Source of the DNA: JBMNCQ01 sp049366715
Lineage (GTDB): Bacteria > Bacillota > Peptococcia > Peptococcales > BICA1-8
Assembly (NCBI GenBank): GCA_049366715.1
Contig: JBMNCQ010000009.1
Coordinates: 124,001-188,000, forward strand
Reading direction: 5' to 3'
DNA length: 64,000 nt
Of this stretch, positions 48,501-58,173 are shown piece after piece (the stretch's first letter is position 1; each line of letters opens with the position of its first letter). The notes beneath the pieces were generated by a model. That model was not told the origin of the DNA, searched no databases, and saw only the letters and a program-made list of their open reading frames with translations. Position numbers and translations under genes: made by a program.

Positions 48501-49805
48501 ATGATTTTTTCTTTAGAAAAAATAAAAAGAACGTATATCTTTAGTATTGTCGCTGTTGCGTTAATCATTGTTCTAACTACAGTTAAAGGCGCAAATTTGA
48601 CAAATATTAAACCGGCCAATGCTGTTTTTTTTGGCAGCTTAATTGTTATTGCCAATTTATCTCCTATCAAGCTGCCCAGAGTGGGCTCCGTGACCATTAC
48701 TTTTGCTATTCATTTGGCATGTATAGCTATTTTTGGACCCTTTACCTCTATAATTTCTGAAATCATTTCTTCGGTAGTTTTATATTTTAAACGCAACAAA
48801 GCTGAAAGATATAAAGAGATATTTAACGGGAGCCAATTTATTATCTGTATTTTTTTAGGTTCATTAGTAAGTGAGCCCTGGGTCAACGGTCTCACGCGTA
48901 TTAATATTCAGCAGGGAAGAGAGGTTTTTCTGACCAGCCTCATCTATTTTGTCGTAAATACTTTATTCGTGACTTTAGTAATTAGCCTGGATCAAAAACT
49001 AAGACCGTGGAATGTGTGGATTACAAATTTTAAGCTTTTAACACCCCATTACCTCACACTGGCTCCCCTGGGTTTTTTGGTTGCCGCAATATATTTTTAC
49101 TTAGGGTCTCTGGGGTTATCCTTATTTTTAATCCCTTTACTCTTGGCCAGGCATTCCTTTAAACTCTATATGGATATGCGGGCTAATTATCTTAACACGA
49201 TCCAAACTTTGATTAAATCGATTGAAGCCAAAGATATCTATACTTCCGGACATTCGGAAAGAGTGGCAAAATATAGTGCGGCGATCGGCAGGGAAATAGG
49301 TTTGGATGAACTTGATTTGGAACAGTTGAATTATTTAGCATTATTGCACGATATCGGGAAAGTAGCGATCAGTGATAGTATTTTAAATAAGGTCGGGAAA
49401 TTGGATGATTGTGAGTTTGATATAATAAAGCACCATCCGGAAATTGGCGCAGAAATTGCGAAAAATATTAAGCTGCTTAAGGACTTTCAAAACTCTATTC
49501 TCCATCATCACGAACGCTGGGACGGCCAGGGTTACCCCGATTATCTAAAAGGTGAGGATATCCCGGTGTTTTCAAGGATAATTGCCGTTGCAGATAGTTT
49601 TGACGCTATGACCAGTGATCGGTCATACCGCAAAGCCCTTGATTACTCTACAGCCTTGCAGGAGATTGTTATAAATTCCGGAAAGCAGTTTGATCCTAAA
49701 ATGGTTAAAGCGTTTATTAATGTTATTCCGGAAATAATACCGGATATTGATTTAGCAGTTCTGGAAAATAATAAATATGATACGGGAGAGATTTATGTTT
49801 GTTGA
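48501..49805 (+). CDS. Membrane HD-GYP phosphodiesterase
   Basis: A 434-residue protein. The N-terminal half (about 10-230) has about 8 membrane segments forming a putative sensor domain. The C-terminal HD-GYP domain (about 235-415) has the metal motifs SGHSERVAKYS, LLHDIGKVAISD, HHPEIGAEI, HHHERWDGQGYPDYLKGEDIP and AVADSFDAMTSDRSYR. HD-GYP domains degrade cyclic di-GMP (or cGAMP) to linear products. Its 3' end overlaps the next gene by 11 bases, and that gene overlaps the Opp permease start. The signalling protein is thus translationally linked to a peptide importer. Confidence 0.92.
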   Translation: MIFSLEKIKRTYIFSIVAVALIIVLTTVKGANLTNIKPANAVFFGSLIVIANLSPIKLPRVGSVTITFAIHLACIAIFGPFTSIISEIISSVVLYFKRNKAERYKEIFNGSQFIICIFLGSLVSEPWVNGLTRINIQQGREVFLTSLIYFVVNTLFVTLVISLDQKLRPWNVWITNFKLLTPHYLTLAPLGFLVAAIYFYLGSLGLSLFLIPLLLARHSFKLYMDMRANYLNTIQTLIKSIEAKDIYTSGHSERVAKYSAAIGREIGLDELDLEQLNYLALLHDIGKVAISDSILNKVGKLDDCEFDIIKHHPEIGAEIAKNIKLLKDFQNSILHHHERWDGQGYPDYLKGEDIPVFSRIIAVADSFDAMTSDRSYRKALDYSTALQEIVINSGKQFDPKMVKAFINVIPEIIPDIDLAVLENNKYDTGEIYVC

Positions 49806-50337
49806 AAGTCTTTTAGCCGGCATTTTCGTAGCTTGGGTAAGAAAAGGAAAAATAAAGAATCTGGGGCTAATTCAACTGCAGCGAATTAGCCTTTTATTTG
49901 CGGTACTCTTTGTGCAGATGATTATAGATTTACCCGGTGTGATGATACCCGGACAGATTGGAGTAATAATGCATATTTTTTCCTATGTATTATTATTTTA
50001 TTTTTTTTGGATAAATAAAAACCGGCTCAATTCTTTGATCCTAACCGGAGCCGCCCTGAATTTTTCCGTTATTTTATTTAACGGTTCAATGCCCGTTGCA
50101 GCGAAGCACATGTCTAGTGAGGCTGTTGAGCAGCTAAAAGTGAGTATTACGCATTCTTTGCTGACTGCAGATACAAGACTGGCTTGGCTGGCAGATATTA
50201 TTTATGTGCGCTGGCCGCTGAGGCAGATGCTGAGTGTAGGTGATTTTCTTCTGGATATCGGGGTGTTTGTTCTTATCCAAAAGGTCATGTTAAAGCAAGT
50301 AAGTGCTAAATCGAATACGCATAGTTATGGGGGATAA
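49795..50337 (+). CDS. DUF5317-like membrane protein
   Basis: A 180-residue membrane protein with about five segments (AGIFVAWVRKGKIKNL, LLFAVLFVQMII, IGVIMHIFSYVLLFYFFW, LNSLILTGAALNFSVILFNGSMPV, VGDFLLDIGVFVLIQKV). NGSMPV and SVGDFLLDIGVF are typical of the DUF5317 family, whose function is unknown. Start ATG 49795 is 4-5 bases after GGGAGAG, within the HD-GYP coding end. The stop overlaps the Opp permease start (TAATG). Confidence 0.78.
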   Translation: MFVESLLAGIFVAWVRKGKIKNLGLIQLQRISLLFAVLFVQMIIDLPGVMIPGQIGVIMHIFSYVLLFYFFWINKNRLNSLILTGAALNFSVILFNGSMPVAAKHMSSEAVEQLKVSITHSLLTADTRLAWLADIIYVRWPLRQMLSVGDFLLDIGVFVLIQKVMLKQVSAKSNTHSYGG

Positions 50338-51260
50338 TGATGGTTCGTTTTATGATAAACAGAATGTGCGGCGCTCTAATAACCATCTTTCTGATTACGA
50401 CCATTACCTTTATTTTGATGCATGCCATACCCGGCGACCCTTTAACCAGGGATAAAAGTATTCCTGATAGCATCAAAAAGAATATTAAGGCCAAGTATCA
50501 TCTGGACGATCCTCTTTGGAAACAGTATACGATATATTTTCAGCGTGTTGCGAAAGGGGATCTGGGACCTTCTCTCAAATATCCCGGGATTACAGTAAAT
50601 CAAATCATAGCCAGAGGGTTTCCGGTCTCTGCTCAACTGGGGGCGGCTGCTCTGGCCCTAATGCTTGTTATTGGAATACCGGCGGGTATTATGTCGGCGC
50701 TATGGCAGAATAAATGGCCGGACCGTCTGGCGATGTTCATGGCTGCCTTAGGCGTAGCAGTACCTAATTTTGTCCTGGCCAGCATATTGATTTATGTTTT
50801 TAGTGTGAAATTAGGATGGTTACCAACCTCCCGCTGGGTTTCCTGGAAAAATATGATTATGCCGGCTATCGCTTTAGCCGGTTATTCTACCGCTTATATT
50901 ACCCGTCTAACCCGTTTTAACATTCTGGAGATCATCCGGCAGGATTATATCAGAACTGCCAGATCCAAAGGGTTGCCCCAACGGGTAGTCATATATAAGC
51001 ATGCTTTAAAGAACGCCCTTATTCCGATCATTACCTATCTTGGTCCCCTCGTTGCTTCCATTCTTACCGGTTCTTTTGTGATTGAAAAAATTTTTGCTAT
51101 TCCCGGTTTAGGACAAGAGTTTGTCAGCAGCATTGGAAACAGAGATTATACGACTATCCTAGGAATTACTATTTTTTATGCTTCTCTTCTGGTAACAACG
51201 AATTTTGTGGCAGATATTGTGTGCAGTATCGTTGATCCCCGGATCAGAGTTGGAAAATAG
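50337..51260 (+). CDS. oppB: Oligopeptide/dipeptide ABC transporter permease (OppB type)
   Basis: A 307-residue permease with six membrane segments: FLITTITFILMHAIPGDP, the large extracellular loop (about 40-95) characteristic of OppB/DppB, and the cytoplasmic EAA loop YIRTARSKGLPQRVVIYKHALKNALIPI. The ATG at 50337 overlaps the preceding TAA; ATG 50340 is an alternative with better spacing from GGGGG. First of five opp genes; it forms the membrane pore with OppC. Confidence 0.93.
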   Translation: MMVRFMINRMCGALITIFLITTITFILMHAIPGDPLTRDKSIPDSIKKNIKAKYHLDDPLWKQYTIYFQRVAKGDLGPSLKYPGITVNQIIARGFPVSAQLGAAALALMLVIGIPAGIMSALWQNKWPDRLAMFMAALGVAVPNFVLASILIYVFSVKLGWLPTSRWVSWKNMIMPAIALAGYSTAYITRLTRFNILEIIRQDYIRTARSKGLPQRVVIYKHALKNALIPIITYLGPLVASILTGSFVIEKIFAIPGLGQEFVSSIGNRDYTTILGITIFYASLLVTTNFVADIVCSIVDPRIRVGK

Positions 51261-51271
51261 GAGGTGTTTGC

Positions 51272-52207
51272 GTGGAAAATCTTCAGTATCCAGAGATTGA
51301 CCCCCAGGAATTTCGTGCGCTTACGATCCCTGGGGAAACGCAAAAGATAATTATTCCCCCTGGTGTTACCCACCGGCAGGACGGGTGGGACAGGCTGAAA
51401 CAAAATAGGACGGCTATGCTGGGATTGTATTTCATTATCTTCATTATTTTGCTGGCTGTCTTGGTTCCGGTGTTCTCCCGGTATTCCTATTCGGAACAGT
51501 TTCTTGACAAGCAAGGACAAGGCCCCGGCAAAGAGTTTTGGTTTGGTACCGATTCCCTGGGGCGGGATATCTTTGTGCGGGTTTTTTTCGGAGCGAGAAT
51601 ATCTTTGGCGGTAGCTTTTACGGCCGGTTTTATTAATTTGACCATTGGTGTCCTTTATGGAGGTATTTCCGGTTATTTAGGGGGGAAGGCAGATCATGTC
51701 CTGATGCGGATCGTGGATATGTTTTATGCTGTTCCTCTAATTCTTTATGTTATTTTGCTTGCTGTTGTTTTAAATGATTACGGACTTAAAAGCATGTTTA
51801 TTGCGATAGGTTTGACTTACTGGGTAGAAATGGCCCGGGTTGTCCGAGGGCAGATTCTGAGTTTGAAAGAGCAGGAATTTATCCTGGCGGCCCGTATTTT
51901 AGGGGCGGATACACGACGGATAATATTGAGGCATCTGCTGCCTAATTGTGCGGGTACGATCATTGTTACTGCTTCCCTTTGTATACCTAAGGCAATTTTT
52001 GCCGAGGCGTTTTTAAGCTTTATCGGTTTGGGAGTTTCTGCTCCGCTGGCCAGCTGGGGGGTGCTGGTTTCAGATGCAGTAGGAACCATCAGGTCGTATC
52101 CCCAGATGCTCTTTTTCCCGGCAGCGGCTATCTGCATTACGATCCTGGCTTTTAATTTTTTGAGCGACGGGTTGAGAGATGCCTGGGACCCCCGGTTACG
52201 TGAGTAG
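51272..52207 (+). CDS. oppC: Oligopeptide/dipeptide ABC transporter permease (OppC type)
   Basis: A 311-residue permease. The long N-terminal cytoplasmic part is followed by six membrane segments; WFGTDSLGRDIFVRVFFGARISL is the OppC/DppC start of the core, and the EAA loop is EFILAARILGADTRRIILRHLLPNCAG. Start GTG 51272 after GGAGGTG. It pairs with OppB. Confidence 0.94.
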   Translation: MENLQYPEIDPQEFRALTIPGETQKIIIPPGVTHRQDGWDRLKQNRTAMLGLYFIIFIILLAVLVPVFSRYSYSEQFLDKQGQGPGKEFWFGTDSLGRDIFVRVFFGARISLAVAFTAGFINLTIGVLYGGISGYLGGKADHVLMRIVDMFYAVPLILYVILLAVVLNDYGLKSMFIAIGLTYWVEMARVVRGQILSLKEQEFILAARILGADTRRIILRHLLPNCAGTIIVTASLCIPKAIFAEAFLSFIGLGVSAPLASWGVLVSDAVGTIRSYPQMLFFPAAAICITILAFNFLSDGLRDAWDPRLRE

Positions 52208-52215
52208 GTGAGTAT

Positions 52216-53229
52216 ATGGAGACGATATTGGAGGTCAATAACTTAAGAACTTCTTTTTTTACCCGTCAGGGGGAAGTAGAGGCTGTCAGGGGGATTAGTT
52301 TTAATGTTGGCCGGGGTGAAACCGTTGGGATTATCGGAGAATCGGGAAGTGGAAAAACTACGGCTGCTTTTTCGATTTTGGATCTTTTGCCTTATCCCGG
52401 AAGAATTATAGATGGTTCTGTCCTTTTTAAAGGAAAAGAATTGCTAAGTATGTCTGAGCAGGAGAAGCAATTAATCCGGGGCAATGAGATCAGTATTATT
52501 TTCCAAGATCCTCTGACTTCTTTAAACCCGGTGTTTTCTATTGGTGATCAGATTATGGAACCGCTAAGACGGCACCAAAAACTCAAAAAAGCGGAGGCCA
52601 GGCAAAAGGCCGTGCAAATGCTGGATTTAGTTGGGATGCCCAGTTCCGGGAGAGAGCTCGGAAAATATCCTCACCAGTTTAGCGGAGGTATGCGGCAAAG
52701 AGTTATGATCGCTCTTGCTTTAAGCTGTCAGCCCCGGCTCTTGATAGCCGACGAACCGACTACGGCTCTGGATGTTACGATTCAAGCGCAAATTCTGGAA
52801 TTGCTGCAAGATCTCACGGAAAGGTTTAATACGGCAATTATTCTAATCACCCATGATCTGGGTGTTATTGCTGAGATTTGCAGCAGAACGGTTGTCATGT
52901 ACGGGGGTCTCATTGTTGAACAAGGCACTACACGGGAGATATTTTATGACTCCCGGCATCCATATACCGGGGAGATGTTGAAACTATTGCCTAAAATTCA
53001 GGTTGAACAGCAGGAAAAGCTGATACCCATCGCCGGCCGGTCCCCTAACCCGATAAAACCGCCTGCAGGTTGTCCTTTTTGCCCCAGGTGCGGTCATGCC
53101 ATGAATATCTGCAGTACCCGACGTCCGCCGGTTATAGAATTAAGTTCTACTCACCGGACGGCCTGCTGGCTTTTACATCCTGCAGCTCCTCAAACAGAAG
53201 GGAGTAAACGATCTCATGACCCAATCTGA
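52216..53229 (+). CDS. oppD: Oligopeptide ABC transporter ATPase (OppD type)
   Basis: A 337-residue ATPase. Walker A GESGSGKTT, Q-loop in IIFQDPLTSLNP, signature SGGMRQRV, Walker B LLIADEPTTALD, and switch His in THDLG. The C-terminal oligopeptide-ABC extension has Cys-rich GCPFCPRCGHAMNICSTRRP, which in OppD/F proteins binds an iron-sulfur cluster or metal. Its end overlaps oppF by 14 bases. Confidence 0.95.
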   Translation: METILEVNNLRTSFFTRQGEVEAVRGISFNVGRGETVGIIGESGSGKTTAAFSILDLLPYPGRIIDGSVLFKGKELLSMSEQEKQLIRGNEISIIFQDPLTSLNPVFSIGDQIMEPLRRHQKLKKAEARQKAVQMLDLVGMPSSGRELGKYPHQFSGGMRQRVMIALALSCQPRLLIADEPTTALDVTIQAQILELLQDLTERFNTAIILITHDLGVIAEICSRTVVMYGGLIVEQGTTREIFYDSRHPYTGEMLKLLPKIQVEQQEKLIPIAGRSPNPIKPPAGCPFCPRCGHAMNICSTRRPPVIELSSTHRTACWLLHPAAPQTEGSKRSHDPI

Positions 53230-54202
53230 AGTTTTGTTACAAGTCAATAGCTTAAAAAAGTATTTTGTAACAACTCAAGGTTTTTTAAAAAATAAAAAGG
53301 TCTTCTTGAAGGCTGTTGATGATGTAAGCCTGATGATTAATAGAGGGGAAACGTTAGGTTTGGTAGGTGAAAGCGGGTCCGGAAAAACTACTTTAGGCCG
53401 GACGATTGTCAGGCTATACAAAGCAACCGGCGGAAAAATAATTTTTGCTGCCGATGATATCACCAATCTTTCCGAGAAAGCCATGCTGCCCTATCGGAAG
53501 AGAATGCAGATGATCTTTCAAGACCCGTATGCATCTTTAAATCCACGGATGACGGTGGGGGAAATAATAGGCGAACCTTTCGATATACATGGGATTGCCG
53601 GCGGAAATCGCAAAAAAGAAGTCATCGGCGAACTTCTGGATAAGGTAGGGCTTCAGCCGGAGCAGACCAACAGGTATCCCCATGAGCTCAGCAGCGGACA
53701 GCGGCAACGCGTAAGTATTGCCAGAGCTGTGGCTGTAAACCCTGATTTCATTGTTTGTGATGAACCTGTCTCTGCTCTGGATGTTTCTATCCGGGCCCAG
53801 ATTCTTAATCTGCTGGCAGATTTACAGGACCGGTTGGGAATTGCCTATTTATTGATCAGTCATGATTTATCAATAGTCAAATATCTTGCTGACCGGGTAG
53901 GTGTGATGTACTTGGGAAAACTGGTAGAATTAGCGCCGAGCCGGGAATTGTATCTGCGCCCGCTGCATCCCTATACCAGAGCTTTACTCGCAGCTGTTTC
54001 TTCCGGGGAGCCGGATTTGCTTAAGCAGAAGAAGCGGATAATCTTAAAGGGAGAAGTGCCTGATCCTCTAGATCCGCCTGGTGGATGTTCTTTTAGGACC
54101 AGATGTACTTTTGCCCGGGATATCTGTGGTAAAGAGACTCCGGAGTTTAGGGAAGCGGAAGCCGGTCATCATGCGGCGTGTCATTTAGTGGCTTTAAGCT
54201 AA
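53216..54202 (+). CDS. oppF: Oligopeptide ABC transporter ATPase (OppF type)
   Basis: A 328-residue ATPase partner of OppD: Walker A GESGSGKTT, MIFQDPYASLNPRMTVG, signature SSGQRQRV (Ser in place of the first Gly), Walker B FIVCDEPVSALD, ISHDLS. The C-terminal extension GCSFRTRCTFARDIC...C again carries four Cys. ATG 53216 overlaps the oppD end. Confidence 0.95.
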   Translation: MTQSEVLLQVNSLKKYFVTTQGFLKNKKVFLKAVDDVSLMINRGETLGLVGESGSGKTTLGRTIVRLYKATGGKIIFAADDITNLSEKAMLPYRKRMQMIFQDPYASLNPRMTVGEIIGEPFDIHGIAGGNRKKEVIGELLDKVGLQPEQTNRYPHELSSGQRQRVSIARAVAVNPDFIVCDEPVSALDVSIRAQILNLLADLQDRLGIAYLLISHDLSIVKYLADRVGVMYLGKLVELAPSRELYLRPLHPYTRALLAAVSSGEPDLLKQKKRIILKGEVPDPLDPPGGCSFRTRCTFARDICGKETPEFREAEAGHHAACHLVALS

Positions 54203-54258
54203 ACTGAGGGATTTTTGTTACCGGTTGGAGAAAGGATTTATTAAAAGGGGGGAGTTTT

Positions 54259-55878
54259 TTGAAAAGATCTTTTGTATTTTATCTGTTATTGTTATCTCTT
54301 ATTGTTATTTGGGGAGCCGGTTGTGGAGAAAGAGGGCAGGGGGAGGCAACAAAACAAGCAAAATTTATCAGGCATAACCACGGGCAAGAGCCGGAGACAA
54401 TGGATCCGGCCTTAAATACTACTGTTAACGGCGGCACCTTGATTATTGCTACTTTTGAAGGTTTAACATCTCTGGACGAACAAGATCATCCCCGGGCAGG
54501 TGTTGCTGAAAGCTGGGATATTTCCCCTGATAAGACGAAATATACTTTTTATTTGCGGAAAGATGCCAAATGGTCCGACGGTCGGCCTGTTACGGCCAAA
54601 GATTTTGCATACGCCTGGCAGAGAGTTCTGGCTCCCGGTACGCTTGCGGAATATGCTTATCAGCTATTTTACGTTAAGAATGCTCTTGCCTATAACGCGA
54701 GGGAAGCAGAGGTTGACGATCTTGGATTTAAAGCGATCGATGACTATACTTTTGAAGTACAACTGGAAGCTCCGACGCCTTTCTTTTTGAAATTAACTGC
54801 TTTACCGACCTTATGCCCGGTGCGGGAAGATATCGTTGCCCGGTATGGTGAAAAGTGGGCGCTAGAACCGGAAACATATATCGGAAACGGTCCGTTTAAA
54901 ATGGTGGAATGGAAAAGTAAGGACAGCATGAAATTTATCAAAAACGAGCAGTATTGGAATAAAGCCCAGATTAAGCTGGATGGCTTTATTGAGACTTTTA
55001 TCGCGGAAGAAAGTACTATGCTGGCAGCCTATGAAGCCGGTGAATTAGATGTCATTGACTCTGTTCCTTTAGAAGAAATAGCCAGGTTGCAGAAGGAGTC
55101 GCCGGAATTTCATATTCTTCCCCAGTTGGGTACTTACTTTTATTGTTTTAATGTAACCAAGCCGCCTTTCAATGATCTAAGGGTCAGAAAAGCATTTGCT
55201 CTGGCCATCGACCGCGAAGATCTTGTTAATAAGGTGCGAAAATCCGGCACTCCTGCTACTGCTTTTGTTCCTCCCGGAGTGCCTGATGCAGACGGTCAAG
55301 ATTTCCGCGCCGTAGGCGGGAAATTTTTCCCCGGTAAAGCACAACCGGAAGAAGCGCAAAGATTATTGAGAGAGGCAGGTTATCCGAACGGTGAAGGATT
55401 GCCTGATGTCACTTTTATTTATAACACTCAGGAAGAACATAAGAAGCTGGCTGAAGCTGTTTTGGAAATGTGGAAGCAAAACCTGGGCATAACGAATGTT
55501 TTTGTAAAAAATCAGGATTGGGCAGTATTTGTCAACAGTGTCCAAAACGGAGAATTTCAAATAGCCCGGCACGGGTGGATAGCTGACTATAATGACCCGA
55601 TGACTTTTATTGATTTATTTACAACGGGAAATGGCAACAATATTGCTCAGTGGAGCAATAAAGATTTTGACCGCCTGATTGAACAGGCTAGGATTACCTC
55701 TGCTGAAGAGACCAGAATGGCTGTTCTTCATCAAGCGGAAGAACTATTTTTGGCAGACGTAATCATTGCCCCCTTGTTTTACTATACGGAAAACTGTATG
55801 ATTAAGCCTTATGTCAAAGGATTATATAAATCACCATTGGGATTCACCTATTTTGCCCAAGGAGATATTGTAAAATAA
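54259..55878 (+). CDS. oppA: Peptide-binding lipoprotein (OppA, SBP family 5)
   Basis: A 539-residue extracellular solute-binding lipoprotein. The lipobox is WGAGC (Cys at about 22). Family motifs: GQEPETMDPALNTTVNG, LTSLDEQDHPRAGVAESWDIS, YTFYLRKDAKWSDGRPVTAKDFAYAWQR and the later IDREDLVNKV. It captures oligopeptides and passes them to OppBCDF. Start TTG 54259 behind GGGGGGAG, as the sequence has no ATG before the signal peptide. Confidence 0.94.
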   Translation: MKRSFVFYLLLLSLIVIWGAGCGERGQGEATKQAKFIRHNHGQEPETMDPALNTTVNGGTLIIATFEGLTSLDEQDHPRAGVAESWDISPDKTKYTFYLRKDAKWSDGRPVTAKDFAYAWQRVLAPGTLAEYAYQLFYVKNALAYNAREAEVDDLGFKAIDDYTFEVQLEAPTPFFLKLTALPTLCPVREDIVARYGEKWALEPETYIGNGPFKMVEWKSKDSMKFIKNEQYWNKAQIKLDGFIETFIAEESTMLAAYEAGELDVIDSVPLEEIARLQKESPEFHILPQLGTYFYCFNVTKPPFNDLRVRKAFALAIDREDLVNKVRKSGTPATAFVPPGVPDADGQDFRAVGGKFFPGKAQPEEAQRLLREAGYPNGEGLPDVTFIYNTQEEHKKLAEAVLEMWKQNLGITNVFVKNQDWAVFVNSVQNGEFQIARHGWIADYNDPMTFIDLFTTGNGNNIAQWSNKDFDRLIEQARITSAEETRMAVLHQAEELFLADVIIAPLFYYTENCMIKPYVKGLYKSPLGFTYFAQGDIVK

Positions 55879-56010
55879 TTAGGAAAATATGACTTTTCGA
55901 TAATAAGCAGTGAACAAGATCTACAAAAAAGCAGGGTAAATTATGGTGAATGTAGAAATTTATTCATGTATAAATGTTTAATTTGACCAATTTTGGTAAG
56001 GAGAAATTTA

Positions 56011-57474
56011 ATGGATAAAAATAAGCAAGTCAGGCAAGCGCGAATCTTATTTACAAAACTTGTTTTGGCCATTGTTTTCCTAACCCTTTTATTTGTTGGG
56101 CTGAATTTTTACTTTTTTCAAAATACGGCATACATTTATGAACAGCTTATTATACTGGTTGTATATTTAATAGCCGGCCTGTATTTGTTTTTTAAGCTTT
56201 ATATTATATTGCGGGTCTTTATCAGGAATGAAATCCTGTTAGATGAAAAGATTCAACATATGCAGGAGTTAAAGCTCTTTACGAATAATCTTTTGCAAAA
56301 ACGCAAAGAAGTCCAAAAAATGTTGGATGAAACCACTTTAATGTCAAATAAACTTTTAGAGCAGAACGCTAAACTGCAAAATGCCCAGGAAATCATCTCC
56401 AAAGAAAAAGAGAAGTTTGCTACTCTTTTTGAAGCCAGTCAGTTAATTGCTACTTCCTGGGACTTAGAGCATGTATTGCCTAAAATTATGGGTCTGGCCA
56501 ATAAATTGGTTGAATTTAAAACAGGGAGAATTCTTTTACCGGTGGGTGACAACCTAGAAGTAAAATACCATTATGGTTATGATTCTGCTTCGGCAGATAT
56601 CTTCAAGATAAAAATAGGGGAAGGAATAACAGGCAATGCGGCTAAAAAACAGGAAATAATTATTGTGGAGGATGTACGAAAGGATAAGCGATATATTAAA
56701 GAATTAGAAGAAACCAAGGCGGAAATTGCTTTGCCGCTTATTTATCAGGGAGAATTATTAGGTATTTTGGATATTCAGCATGATCATTCTTTTTCCTGGT
56801 TAAAGGACCAGGAAGAAATATTTGATATTCTCGTATTATTTAGTAATTTTGCCGGGATGGTTTTGCATAATTCGTCGACATATACCGAGTTAAAAAATTC
56901 TTATGTAAGTATCATTAAAGCTCTGGCTAAGGCTATTGATGCCAAAGATCCTTATACGCACGGTCATTGTGAAAGAGTCAAAGAATTAAGTTTACAAATC
57001 GGCAGAAAGCTGGGTCTTGACCCTAAAGATCTGGAAGAATTGGAGTTTGCTTCTCTTTTGCACGATATTGGCAAAATCGGTCTTCCGGAAGCAATCTTAT
57101 ATAAGGCCGGTGTATTAACTGCCGCCGAATTTGAAGTCATTAAGACTCATCCCAGTATCGGGGCAGAGATGATCGGGGATATTCCTTTTCTCCAGCGTAC
57201 GAAGAAGATTATCGAACAACATCATGAAAAATATGACGGGACGGGATATCCTAAAGGGATCAAAGGTAGACAAATGGACTTTTTAGCCACCATCGTTTGT
57301 GTGGCAGATTCTATTGATGCTATGATGACGATGCGGCCTTACCGGGCAGCACAAAATGCTCTCTATGCACTGAATGAATTAGAAAGGTGTAAAGGAACAC
57401 AGTTTGACCCCCTGGTGGCCGAAGTGGCCAAAGAAATAGTGATTAGTGATTTGCAGAATATCAATTTAGCCTAA
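56011..57474 (+). CDS. GAF/HD-GYP phosphodiesterase, membrane-anchored
   Basis: A 487-residue protein: two N-terminal membrane segments (about 12-32 and 40-66), a coiled coil (about 75-140), a GAF domain (about 145-290) and a C-terminal HD-GYP domain (about 300-480) with YTHGHCERVKELS, LLHDIGKIGLPEAIL, THPSIGAEM and HHEKYDGTGYPKGIKG. It should degrade cyclic di-GMP under control of a small ligand bound by GAF. RBS AAGGAG, 7 bases before ATG 56011. It is the second HD-GYP protein within 6 kb, just after the opp genes but separated by 132 bases. Confidence 0.92.
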   Translation: MDKNKQVRQARILFTKLVLAIVFLTLLFVGLNFYFFQNTAYIYEQLIILVVYLIAGLYLFFKLYIILRVFIRNEILLDEKIQHMQELKLFTNNLLQKRKEVQKMLDETTLMSNKLLEQNAKLQNAQEIISKEKEKFATLFEASQLIATSWDLEHVLPKIMGLANKLVEFKTGRILLPVGDNLEVKYHYGYDSASADIFKIKIGEGITGNAAKKQEIIIVEDVRKDKRYIKELEETKAEIALPLIYQGELLGILDIQHDHSFSWLKDQEEIFDILVLFSNFAGMVLHNSSTYTELKNSYVSIIKALAKAIDAKDPYTHGHCERVKELSLQIGRKLGLDPKDLEELEFASLLHDIGKIGLPEAILYKAGVLTAAEFEVIKTHPSIGAEMIGDIPFLQRTKKIIEQHHEKYDGTGYPKGIKGRQMDFLATIVCVADSIDAMMTMRPYRAAQNALYALNELERCKGTQFDPLVAEVAKEIVISDLQNINLA

Positions 57475-57478
57475 GCTG

Positions 57479-57502
57479 CCCGTTATTAAACGGGTTTTTT
57501 AA
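57479..57502 (+). terminator. Terminator of the GAF/HD-GYP gene
   Basis: CCCGTT (57479-57484), loop ATTA, AACGGG (57489-57494), then T6. Confidence 0.85.
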
Positions 57503-57580
57503 TTTGCTTCTTTTTTTAATCGTGATATGATAATAAGAATAGCAGATTTTGCAATATGTGATTAGTAACGGAGGTATCTG

Positions 57581-58009
57581 ATGAAACAACCGGGCTTATC
57601 TGTGGCTGTAGTATTTTTAAAGGAAAATAAATATCTTTTCGGAAGGCGGCATCCCGATATTAGCGGCGGAAACTATTGGTGTCTGCCTATGGGTAAGCTG
57701 GACCGGGGTGAAGCTCTGTTAGAATGTGCCAAGAGGGAAGTACTGGAGGAGACCGGTTTAGACGTTGAAGAATTATTGCCTGTTGCCTTGGCCAATGTGG
57801 TCCTGGAGGATTCCCATTATCTGACTTTGGGCTTCCTGGCCGTAAAGTGGCAGGGGGTTCCGCAGATTACAGCACCCCGGGAAATGACTGAGTGGCAATG
57901 GTTTTATTATGATGAAATACCCGGACCGATCTTCAAGCCTAGTAAAGAAATTATTGATGTCTTGCGGGAGGGGCGGACTTTCTCCCTGGAAAATATCATC
58001 GAAGTATAG
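57581..58009 (+). CDS. NUDIX hydrolase
   Basis: A 142-residue NUDIX enzyme. The NUDIX box GKLDRGEALLECAKREVLEETGLD (about 46-69) has the REVLEET metal-binding core. VAVVFLKENKYLFGRR at the start and WCLPMGK just before the box resemble nucleoside-diphosphate or MutT-like hydrolases. The substrate is unknown. RBS ACGGAGGT before ATG. It precedes the molybdenum-cofactor genes but is separated from moaA by a riboswitch and terminator. Confidence 0.9.
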   Translation: MKQPGLSVAVVFLKENKYLFGRRHPDISGGNYWCLPMGKLDRGEALLECAKREVLEETGLDVEELLPVALANVVLEDSHYLTLGFLAVKWQGVPQITAPREMTEWQWFYYDEIPGPIFKPSKEIIDVLREGRTFSLENIIEV

Positions 58010-58173
58010 AAAAGTCTGCAGGAGAATATGCCCCCTATTAGACCGGTGGTTCAGGGGATTATTGGTCCTCGGAGAGAAATTAAGGGCTGTAATGGTGGGT
58101 GGTTTACCAATAATATTGAAATATAAAGGGAAATGCTTTATTGTGTAGAATAATTTAATATATATAGCTAAAT

